From Thiomicrorhabdus sp. Kp2 (GTDB lineage: Bacteria > Pseudomonadota > Gammaproteobacteria > Thiomicrospirales > Thiomicrospiraceae), in the NCBI RefSeq assembly GCF_000478585.1, contig NZ_ARWI01000001.1, positions 2,418,001-2,482,000 of the forward strand: a stretch of 64,000 nt of DNA, given 5' to 3'. This document shows positions 18,893 to 25,573 of the stretch, piece after piece; positions within the stretch are counted from its first letter, which is position 1, and the number at the start of each line of letters is the position of its first letter. Made by a program: the position numbers and the translations under genes. The notes under the pieces are model-generated. The model searched no databases. It was not told where the DNA came from and saw nothing but the letters and a program-made list of their open reading frames with translations.

Positions 18893-20140
18893 CTATTTCG
18901 CCCAGATGTAGAAACCAACTACAAAGAACTGAATTGTCCAAATGGCAACAACCCAGATTGCAATCGTTCCCATTCTATTAACTAATGGGCTTGGTGTATA
19001 AACACCAACTGTTTGACCAGCTTGCCAAGCTATTGTTAAGAAGTAAGCTAAAACAGAGCCACCCACTACTGCAAATGTTAAGAAGAATAAGCCTGTTGAA
19101 TACCAATCCATCACAATTTTGTAGTCCATAAAGTCATAGCCAAAGAAACCATCTAAGATTCCATAACGTAACATTTCACGAGAGATGGCAACCACTAGAC
19201 CAATAACTAATGCCATAGGTAGAGCCATATAGCTACAGAACATAGCATCACCACGTAAACGAACCTGTGCCCAAATAGCATAGAACAGAACCATTACACC
19301 ACCAATAATGCCCCAGAAAGAGGTAGCAAAATCACCTGCTGTTTCAGGAATAGTTATCATCCAAGCAACATAAAGAGCGGCTGCAATAACAGAACCGACT
19401 TTAATCCATTTTTTACCAACTTCGGCAGCCCAGTTTAGGTATTCGTGGTCTGCATCTTCACGAACCATTTTAAACCGACGGTAAGTCACTAACATACCAC
19501 CTGTAACAGGGATAGCCATACTGATAAAGAATGCAAAACGCCATAGGTTATATGCGTGTAGTTGAGAACCTGAATAATCAATTACACCATTTTGTACATA
19601 CCACTCTTTCCATAATTCAGGATGAAGGATTTGAGAGGTTAAGCTGTGCATAATAAAACCAACGACTAGCATTAATGAAATGCTGACCAACATCCAAACT
19701 CTACCTTTTGGTTGCTTCGTTTTGTCTTTCTCTTTGCTATTCATGAAGTAGTAGGCATACATAGCCCAATAGGCAAAAATAAGAATGACAATAAAAGCAA
19801 TAACCCAAACAGCAGATAATACGTTTGATGTATACCAATGTGGATCATAGACAACCTGCACAAACAGAAGTGGTGCAACACCAATAACGATTGCAACAGA
19901 AACAGAAACCTTTGAGATTTCCAGCATAGCTGCTGCTAACCGGCGCCATTTATCGTCATTTTTGAATGCGCCAAAAATAGTAATGGCAGATGTGCCCAGC
20001 ATAAGTTGTACAAACAGTATATGAAGGGCAAAAGTTAATACACCTAGTCCAATAAAAATAATTGGGTAGGTTGGTATGCCTGCGGGATTACGCAGTGCAT
20101 ACATCATCTCAGTGACTTGAGCTACTTGAGAAGCATCCAT
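18893..20140 (-). CDS. Cytochrome bd superfamily-like membrane subunit (second subunit)
   Basis: A 415-residue integral membrane protein with about nine helices. No heme c motif. The first helix carries a His at residue 40 in ALHILFVQLMLG, which resembles the heme-ligand region of CydA rather than CydB. Its start codon shares one base with the stop of the upstream heme-c-bearing subunit, so the two are certainly co-translated and probably form one complex. The nearest described situation is the CydAA'-type or heme-c-containing branches of the bd superfamily. Catalytic or structural role is not established. Confidence 0.65.
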   Translation of the reverse strand: MDASQVAQVTEMMYALRNPAGIPTYPIIFIGLGVLTFALHILFVQLMLGTSAITIFGAFKNDDKWRRLAAAMLEISKVSVSVAIVIGVAPLLFVQVVYDPHWYTSNVLSAVWVIAFIVILIFAYWAMYAYYFMNSKEKDKTKQPKGRVWMLVSISLMLVVGFIMHSLTSQILHPELWKEWYVQNGVIDYSGSQLHAYNLWRFAFFISMAIPVTGGMLVTYRRFKMVREDADHEYLNWAAEVGKKWIKVGSVIAAALYVAWMITIPETAGDFATSFWGIIGGVMVLFYAIWAQVRLRGDAMFCSYMALPMALVIGLVVAISREMLRYGILDGFFGYDFMDYKIVMDWYSTGLFFLTFAVVGGSVLAYFLTIAWQAGQTVGVYTPSPLVNRMGTIAIWVVAIWTIQFFVVGFYIWAK

Positions 20141-21597
20141 TATTTCACCTCCTGTGAGATAGTCGCAGTGGCAACTTTATCAGCGGCATTTTTTTCAGCT
20201 AATGCACGATTGCGGTTATTCACTTCATCTTTAATTGCCGCTACAACAGCATCTTGACCTTGGTTGTTATTCATTACTAAGTAGGCTGATAGAGCTTCTA
20301 CTTCTGAATCTAACATAGGCATTTTAGGCATGTACGCGATGTTACCAGTGGTTAATACCCCTTTAACATAGTTCTCCATACGTGCTTGTGTAACACCATC
20401 AGGGAAGTAACGATGTAGTGGACGAATTCCTGTCTCACTAGGAGAGTGGCAGTTTGAACAATAAACCATTGCAATATATTCACCCGCTTGGATTTTGTTA
20501 GTATCACTCACGGTTTGCAAATGTTCAGGTGTAAATGGGTGCGCCTTTAAAATACCGACTTTTTCAATAGTTGGTAGTTGAGACTTAATATCCATACCAG
20601 GTACGTCACGCCCAATTACTTGGTTAGAGTAAACATACTGACCTGCTACATAAGGTTTACGCATAGACTCACGAGCCGTCTCTTCAGGCCATAAACCAGC
20701 AACTAGAATAATAACTGCCATTGCACCTGCAAAACCTTCAATAAGAACTTGAGGGCGTAGCATGGTGATAACAAAATAAGCTAGCGTTCCAGAAAGTACG
20801 GCAATAATGCTTGGCTCAAAGTAAGCTGGTAAACGGTTTTCCATAACCAATAACGCTTGGTCAGGTACAGAAGTTAAATACCACTGGAACATCAGTGCTC
20901 CAATAATAGTAGAAACGATACCTAACCAGCCAAGTTTGCGTGCCATCTCTTTTTTGAAGGCAGGGTCTTTAATGCCAGCTACTACGATTCCACCTACAAC
21001 GGCTGTCATAGTAAACATAAAGGCAATACGCATACCTGTTTGGATAAAGGTGTTAGTTCCGTAGAAACCATTTAAATATCCACCTTCTTCAAACCAAACT
21101 TCTTTACCAGGAAGCATCATGAATGACAGAATACCTACAATAATAAGAAGGGTTGCAAAAGAAGCGACACCGAAAATGATAGAAATTTTCATGTGGGTTC
21201 TTTTATCCACTTTTCCGACTAGGTAAACAATCATGTAAACACCAACAACTTCGATAACGAAGAATACCCACTCAGTTGCCCATTTCCATACAAATGAGTG
21301 AATCAGTGCGCCAATACCATTAGGACTAGCAACGGTTGTTGAGTACCAAATTCCTGGACCAGTAATGGATCCGGCAACATAGGTAAAGACAAGTAAGAAC
21401 AGACCGTATTTCTTAATGAAATCTAGAAGGTCATCACGATCTTCTCGGTAAGCTTTATGTGAAAGGTATGCGAATAACATAGCTGCACCCACTGATGTGT
21501 GAGAAGCAAGTACGTGGAAAGTCGCAATCAGCGCAACTACCCAGCCTGAACCAACCATAGGTTCAAACCACGTAGGATAAAGGCTAATCAAATCCAT
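20140..21597 (-). CDS. Cytochrome bd-like subunit I with C-terminal heme c domain
   Basis: A 485-residue protein with about nine transmembrane helices and a periplasmic C-terminal cytochrome c domain (CSNCH at 380-384). His28 and His33 in the first helix (ATFHVLASHTSVG) parallel the heme ligand of CydA. The canonical quinol-binding GRQPW motif is not seen; the corresponding segment reads SMRKPYVAGQY. The fused heme c and the missing Q-loop signature suggest that it takes electrons from cytochrome c rather than from quinol. First gene of a six-gene operon with FCSD. Oxygen reduction is inferred from the superfamily. Confidence 0.75.
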   Translation of the reverse strand: MDLISLYPTWFEPMVGSGWVVALIATFHVLASHTSVGAAMLFAYLSHKAYREDRDDLLDFIKKYGLFLLVFTYVAGSITGPGIWYSTTVASPNGIGALIHSFVWKWATEWVFFVIEVVGVYMIVYLVGKVDKRTHMKISIIFGVASFATLLIIVGILSFMMLPGKEVWFEEGGYLNGFYGTNTFIQTGMRIAFMFTMTAVVGGIVVAGIKDPAFKKEMARKLGWLGIVSTIIGALMFQWYLTSVPDQALLVMENRLPAYFEPSIIAVLSGTLAYFVITMLRPQVLIEGFAGAMAVIILVAGLWPEETARESMRKPYVAGQYVYSNQVIGRDVPGMDIKSQLPTIEKVGILKAHPFTPEHLQTVSDTNKIQAGEYIAMVYCSNCHSPSETGIRPLHRYFPDGVTQARMENYVKGVLTTGNIAYMPKMPMLDSEVEALSAYLVMNNNQGQDAVVAAIKDEVNNRNRALAEKNAADKVATATISQEVK

Positions 21598-21727
21598 GTG
21601 AATTTCCTTATTATTAATAGGGTTTATATAGCATAAGGTAAACTTATGTCGTAGTGCTATTCTAGGGTTTAAACGGTTTTAAATAAATTCAAAATGTTTT
21701 ATCAATGAGGGTATAAAAAAACTTATG

Positions 21728-21744
21728 ACATGTCTGTTACATGT
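21728..21744. promoter_or_regulatory. Possible operator of the sulfide-oxidation operon
   Basis: Two ACATGT hexamers separated by 5 bp form a 17-bp symmetric site 131 bp upstream of the first operon gene. The spacing of about one helical turn between centres fits a dimeric regulator. No regulator is identified. Confidence 0.35.
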
Positions 21745-21829
21745 TGATTAAGTTTTAAAAATCATTCTAAGCTAGATTACTTAGAAAGTGAAGTTTTGGA
21801 AAAAGGTGTTTAGTAAGAGTGGTATATGC

Positions 21830-21858
21830 CTTTAGCCAACAGGTGGTTGTGGCTAAAG
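21830..21858. other. 9-bp-stem hairpin downstream of pcm
   Basis: CTTTAGCCA and TGGCTAAAG form a perfect stem with an 11-nt loop. A run of seven T follows on the plus strand, whereas the adjacent genes are both on the minus strand. It may block antisense transcription or be a weak minus-strand terminator of pcm. Confidence 0.4.
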
Positions 21859-21883
21859 ATTTTTTTGAATAATGAGAAGAGGG

Positions 21884-22531
21884 TTAGAAAGTAAATGAGC
21901 TTTTGGGTTTTGAAGTAATCAGTGCCGCTAAATCTGTTTCAAAAAGCGTTTCTGTTTCCCATTCTTGATTACTAATACGCGTGATGGTTTGAGCTGTCAT
22001 AGCTGGTGAATTGCCAGAGATGACAACTAAACGACCACCCAAGTTGAGTTTTTCTTTATAGTTTTGTGGAACTTCTGTAACAGAACCTGTTAATACGATA
22101 ACATCGTAATCTTTACCGTCATTCCAGTTGTCAGAGCCATCACCTTCTTGAAAATCAATATTTTTGTAACTTGCTAAACGAGTCTTGGCAATAGCTTGAA
22201 TGTCAGGGTGAATTTCAACGGTGGTTACAGACTTACCAAGGTTTGCCATAAGAGCTGTTAAGTAGCCTGAGCCAGTTCCGATTTCAAGAATGGTATCACT
22301 GTCATCAATGTCTAAAGCCTGCAACAAGCGTCCTTCAATTTTAGGCGCCATCATGGTTTGGTTTTGACCAATTGGTAATTCAATATCCGAATAAGCTAAT
22401 TCTTCGTTACCAGATTCAACAAATAAATGGCGTGGAAGATCCATTAATAAATCTAGAATTTTGGGGTCTAAAACATCCCAAGGGCGGATTTGCTGTTCTA
22501 CCATGTAAAAGCGCGCTTGATCTAGATTCAT
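21884..22531 (-). CDS. pcm: Protein-L-isoaspartate O-methyltransferase
   Basis: A 215-residue SAM-dependent methyltransferase of the PCMT family, repairing isoaspartyl residues. The SAM-binding motif I ILEIGTGSGYLTALM lies near residues 80-95, preceded by the family motif IGQNQTMMAPKI (the PIGxxQTxSxP-like region). The length is normal. Several sulfur oxidisers and pseudomonads carry this form upstream of export genes (tolC); here no such neighbour is visible. It is monocistronic between the sulfide operon and the kinase-like gene, which is divergent. Confidence 0.9.
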   Translation of the reverse strand: MNLDQARFYMVEQQIRPWDVLDPKILDLLMDLPRHLFVESGNEELAYSDIELPIGQNQTMMAPKIEGRLLQALDIDDSDTILEIGTGSGYLTALMANLGKSVTTVEIHPDIQAIAKTRLASYKNIDFQEGDGSDNWNDGKDYDVIVLTGSVTEVPQNYKEKLNLGGRLVVISGNSPAMTAQTITRISNQEWETETLFETDLAALITSKPKSSFTF

Positions 22532-22730
22532 GTTTTATCCTTTTAATGCTTTTATATTCTTGAAGATTGTGTGGTCGATGTATTTGGCCGAGCCACAAAA
22601 TTAAAGTCGAACGATTATATCTAATTCGTCGAGTTTTATAAATGCTTTGTTTGTTTCTATCCCAAAAAAGCGATTATTCTTTATAATCTAGTAATGCTTT
22701 TTCAATTTAAAATCAATAGAGGGCTTATTT

Positions 22731-23720
22731 TTGGCGGCCAGGCAATTAATTAATCCTTTTTTACAAAAAAAGCCATTTTCAAGCTATGGTGTGGGTGAAC
22801 TCCAAAAGTATTCAGCGGTTTTATCAGTTAATTTATTACCAGGCCTGTTTGATGATAGCAGTTCTGAGGTGTGGGAGATTGTTTGTGCGGAATCTAAAAT
22901 TAGTGTATTTCCCTATCCCGAATTCATCCTAAAAAGCCACAATAAAGAATCTTTAGAGGGCAAAACTCCTTTTTGGCAAGCGATGGAATTCCTTTTTGGT
23001 TTGACCTTAACCCAATCTTATCTGAATTCTGCTTACAGTTATGAATACCTTTCACAGCACTCCGCTTTAAAAATACCCCAAATTTATGACACTCTTAATG
23101 GAGGTTCTAACTGTGCAATTGTGCTTGAAAAAATAGATGCCGTGAGTATGTCTGATAATGATATTAATAGTCAAAATATAGAAAAATTTGCTCATCACTT
23201 GGCTAGCCTGCATAGACAGGAAATTGATGAAGTTGGGGTGATAGCGCCTTTTTCAACCAAATCGAATTTATCCAATCCGAATTTGAATAAGGCAGTGTTC
23301 TGGCGAGAAAGAGTTGCCCTAACTATTACTACGCTTTCCAAGCATTTAGACTTGAATTCTGGTTATATTGATAAGGCTCTAGATTGGATACAAGCGGTTA
23401 GTCTTCATAAAATAGTGCCTGTAATGATGGATTTGCGTTGGGATCAGTTTGCAATTCAGGATGGACAGTTAGTTGGTGTATTTGATTTAGATGCTTATGT
23501 TTTTGCACCCATAGAATTGGATTTCGTAATTCTTGAATATCTATTAACGGCTGAGCAAGCGCAGGTGTTTTGCAGTAAATACGTTTCTATTACAGGTCAA
23601 AGAATACAACTAATAGAAGAGCAGAGATATGTTTACCGAGTATTGTTTTATTTAATGAATGCGTTGGGAGAGACAGATTTTGAAAAGTGGATGAATCAGC
23701 CAGAGTTGTTCACTGGCTGA
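22731..23720 (+). CDS. Aminoglycoside-phosphotransferase-like kinase, possibly thiamine salvage
   Basis: A 329-residue protein with a protein-kinase-like (APH/choline kinase) fold in its second half. The catalytic loop reads MMDLRWDQF where the family has HGDLHxGN, so the Asp is kept while His and Asn are replaced. The Mg-binding segment is GVFDLDAYVFAPIELDF. The start is taken at TTG 22731, 8 nt after AGAGGG; there is no nearby in-frame ATG. It converges on the PnuC-type transporter of the thiamine region, with 10 bp between the stops. A role as a thiamine or precursor kinase is a guess from context. Confidence 0.6.
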   Translation: MAARQLINPFLQKKPFSSYGVGELQKYSAVLSVNLLPGLFDDSSSEVWEIVCAESKISVFPYPEFILKSHNKESLEGKTPFWQAMEFLFGLTLTQSYLNSAYSYEYLSQHSALKIPQIYDTLNGGSNCAIVLEKIDAVSMSDNDINSQNIEKFAHHLASLHRQEIDEVGVIAPFSTKSNLSNPNLNKAVFWRERVALTITTLSKHLDLNSGYIDKALDWIQAVSLHKIVPVMMDLRWDQFAIQDGQLVGVFDLDAYVFAPIELDFVILEYLLTAEQAQVFCSKYVSITGQRIQLIEEQRYVYRVLFYLMNALGETDFEKWMNQPELFTG

Positions 23721-23732
23721 TTTGGCTTTTTT
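23694..23732 (+). terminator. Terminator overlapping the 3' end of the kinase-like gene
   Basis: A 10-bp stem (AATCAGCCAG / CTGGCTGATT) with a 9-nt loop, followed by a TTTTTT run at 23727-23732. The left arm lies inside the last codons of the kinase-like gene. The T-run overlaps the stop region of the convergent transporter gene. Confidence 0.75.
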
Positions 23733-24345
23733 AATCTTTAACCAAAGGTGTTTTTAGTTTTAACCAATTACTGTAGCCATACACTGCCAAAACTAAGTAA
23801 ACCAAAAACATGACGATAGTGACATAAAATCCCGTCTGCCAATATAGTGCAATGGCAAAGGAATCAATAACTATCCAGTAAAGCCAGTTCTCTATCACTT
23901 TTCTCGCCATTAAGACGGTTGTCATAATGGAAAATACCATTACAAGAGCGTCTAAGTAAGGAAAGCGAGTTTCTGGAATGCTTGCTAGATAAAAACCAAT
24001 TATTAAAGTAATTACCAGGCCTGCTAAGATATAAGTGGCATGGAACTTAAATGAGCGTGAGCTAATGTTTACTGAGTTATTATCTGAAGACTGTTTTTTC
24101 CAAAGAAAAAAGCCATAAATCGCCATCCCCATATAGTAAAAGTTTAAAAGCGCTTGCATGGGGAGTTGTCCTTCCCAAAATAACGCGGTATAAATTAATG
24201 TACTAATAAAGGCCGCAGGCCAGCACCAAACAGATTCTTTGGCGGCAAGAATAACATAGAGAATTCCCAAACTTGCAGCCAACCATTCCCAGCCGGATTG
24301 GGCTAAAAATGCTTGTAAAATAGCATTTAATAATTCATTACTCAC
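23731..24345 (-). CDS. PnuC-family vitamin transporter, probably PnuT (thiamine)
   Basis: A 204-residue inner-membrane protein with about seven helices and the PnuC family pattern (WEWLAASLGILYVILAAKES, then WCWPAAF, and the NFYYMGMAIYGFFLWKK segment). PnuC proteins move vitamins such as nicotinamide riboside by facilitated diffusion. Clusters with TPP-riboswitch and thiamine-binding genes define the PnuT subgroup. Here it follows a YkoF-type thiamine-binding gene with an 8-bp overlap, which supports thiamine or a precursor as substrate. Trapping by phosphorylation would need a kinase; the convergent kinase-like gene is a candidate. Confidence 0.8.
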   Translation of the reverse strand: MSNELLNAILQAFLAQSGWEWLAASLGILYVILAAKESVWCWPAAFISTLIYTALFWEGQLPMQALLNFYYMGMAIYGFFLWKKQSSDNNSVNISSRSFKFHATYILAGLVITLIIGFYLASIPETRFPYLDALVMVFSIMTTVLMARKVIENWLYWIVIDSFAIALYWQTGFYVTIVMFLVYLVLAVYGYSNWLKLKTPLVKD

Positions 24346-24607
24346 AAGCGTTAATCACTGCTTTTTCACGGTCAGTACCAATTAATTTGATGACAAAGAC
24401 CGTTTCAGGAATTTGTTCAAGCACCTTAAGCATTTCTGAATCCAGAGTATTCATTACATCGTGATAATTACCATAGATATGTGTAGACATGCTATTACGT
24501 TGAATACTAACGTTAGCTTGTTGTTCGAGGCGGTCAATAAAATCAATAATTGGCTGGCAGTACTCTTCTTGTAATGGGTACATGCTAATTTCGACAGAGA
24601 CTTTCAT
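24338..24607 (-). CDS. Thiamine-binding protein, YkoF/MTH1187 family
   Basis: An 89-residue single-domain protein of the thiamine-binding (YkoF-like, PF01910) family. The opening VSVEISMYPLQEEY is the family's first strand and the segment NSMSTHIYGNY is its conserved loop. It binds hydroxymethylpyrimidine or thiamine in characterised members. No signal peptide, so it is cytoplasmic. Paralogous to the 80-residue gene at 25277-25519 in the same operon (shared MSTxxxGxYxDxM and PxxVFVxKL patterns). It overlaps the PnuT-like gene by 8 bp and follows the methyltransferase gene after 10 bp. Confidence 0.85.
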   Translation of the reverse strand: MKVSVEISMYPLQEEYCQPIIDFIDRLEQQANVSIQRNSMSTHIYGNYHDVMNTLDSEMLKVLEQIPETVFVIKLIGTDREKAVINACE

Positions 24608-24617
24608 TTTTTATTCC

Positions 24618-25241
24618 TTATTTTTCGGCAGAGATTACTACAAACGCGCCTTGGTCATGGCCAGCTAAAACATCATTTGTTTTTTGTGATTCATTTTCAG
24701 GCAATACGGTTTGCATGCTCTTGAAGTTTTTATAACCTGCTTGGCTTAAAAGAGATTCAATATCGGCATAGCTATAAAATGTGGCATCACAATAAAAAGG
24801 GCTGTCTGCTTTATGTTCTTCATAAACTTTGCCCAGTTCAGAGTTTTTTTCTAAAAAGGCAATAATGATTTTGCCGTTATCTTTGGTTACTCGTGCCGCT
24901 TCTTGATAAGCTTTTAATGGACTATCTAAAAAGCAAGTTGAGGTAATAAAAATGGCAAAGTCATATTGCCCGTCTTCTATTGGCAGGTTTTCAGCAACAC
25001 CATCAATTAAATCTATCCCTTTAGCTTTGGCTAAATTACGCATTGCTGGTGATGGTTCAATACCTGTATCTATTTGTAAAGGAAGAGTAAATTGACCACT
25101 TCCAGCACCAATTTCAATACCTTTTCCCAATGGCTGTAGGGTTTTAATAGCTTTAATTTCCGCGTTACGTATTTCAGGGTTTTCAGTAAACCACTGGTCA
25201 TACTCTACTGCATGGGATTCATATCCTTGGATTTTAGGCAT
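24618..25241 (-). CDS. Class I SAM-dependent methyltransferase in the thiamine operon
   Basis: A 207-residue methyltransferase of the Methyltransf_11 type. Motif I is IEIGAGSGQFT near residue 43, followed by the acidic end of strand 2 (GIEPSP), and the DGQYDFAIFITSTCF segment for strand 4. The start is put at ATG 25241 because AAGAGA precedes it at correct spacing; an upstream TTG at 25271 has no ribosome binding site. It sits between the two thiamine-binding genes. A methyltransferase is not part of known thiamine salvage, so its substrate is open. Confidence 0.8.
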   Translation of the reverse strand: MPKIQGYESHAVEYDQWFTENPEIRNAEIKAIKTLQPLGKGIEIGAGSGQFTLPLQIDTGIEPSPAMRNLAKAKGIDLIDGVAENLPIEDGQYDFAIFITSTCFLDSPLKAYQEAARVTKDNGKIIIAFLEKNSELGKVYEEHKADSPFYCDATFYSYADIESLLSQAGYKNFKSMQTVLPENESQKTNDVLAGHDQGAFVVISAEK

Positions 25242-25276
25242 AATATTCTCTTTAATACGTTTATTTAACAACAGTT

Positions 25277-25519
25277 TTAATGACAGCCACCAGAGAGCTT
25301 AACAACAAATACACTTTCTGGTATCTCGTTGAGCGTTGTCAGCATGGCTTGTTTTAAGAATGGCATAATGTCAGTGTAATCGCCAAACAGAGTTGTACTC
25401 ATTGAATTGGCGGTTAACTCTACATTAGGCATCTGTTCAATTTGATGAATAAATATCTTGATCGCTTCTCTGTAGTTTTCTTGTAAAGGGTAGAGGCTTA
25501 TATCAACGGAAATTTTCAT
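25277..25519 (-). CDS. Thiamine-binding protein, YkoF/MTH1187 family (paralog)
   Basis: An 80-residue protein of the same family as the 89-residue protein at 24338-24607 (ISVDISLYPLQENY at the start, NSMSTTLFGDYTDIM in the middle, PESVFVVKLSGGCH at the end). It lies between the TonB receptor and the methyltransferase genes. A terminator hairpin separates it from the receptor, so it depends on readthrough or on its own promoter. Cytoplasmic, with no signal peptide. Two copies may form a heteromer or bind different pyrimidine or thiamine forms. Confidence 0.85.
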   Translation of the reverse strand: MKISVDISLYPLQENYREAIKIFIHQIEQMPNVELTANSMSTTLFGDYTDIMPFLKQAMLTTLNEIPESVFVVKLSGGCH

Positions 25520-25532
25520 TTATGCAGACTCC

Positions 25533-25554
25533 AAAAAAAGGCTCATTATGAGCC
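25533..25554 (-). terminator. Rho-independent terminator after the TonB receptor gene
   Basis: GGCTCATTATGAGCC is a perfect hairpin, followed on the minus strand by seven T. It lies 19 bp after the receptor stop codon and before the thiamine-binding genes. It would make the receptor mRNA more abundant than that of the downstream genes. Confidence 0.8.
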
Positions 25555-25573
25555 CTTAACTTTAAACGGTTTA

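Noticed and set aside
18893-21597. Canonical quinol-oxidising cytochrome bd (CydAB)
   Set aside because: The GRQPW quinol motif is not seen, a heme c motif is fused to the first subunit, and the second subunit has a CydA-like first helix.
21830-21858. Rho-independent terminator of pcm
   Set aside because: The T-run is on the plus-strand side of the hairpin, while pcm is transcribed from the minus strand. It is kept only as an unexplained hairpin.
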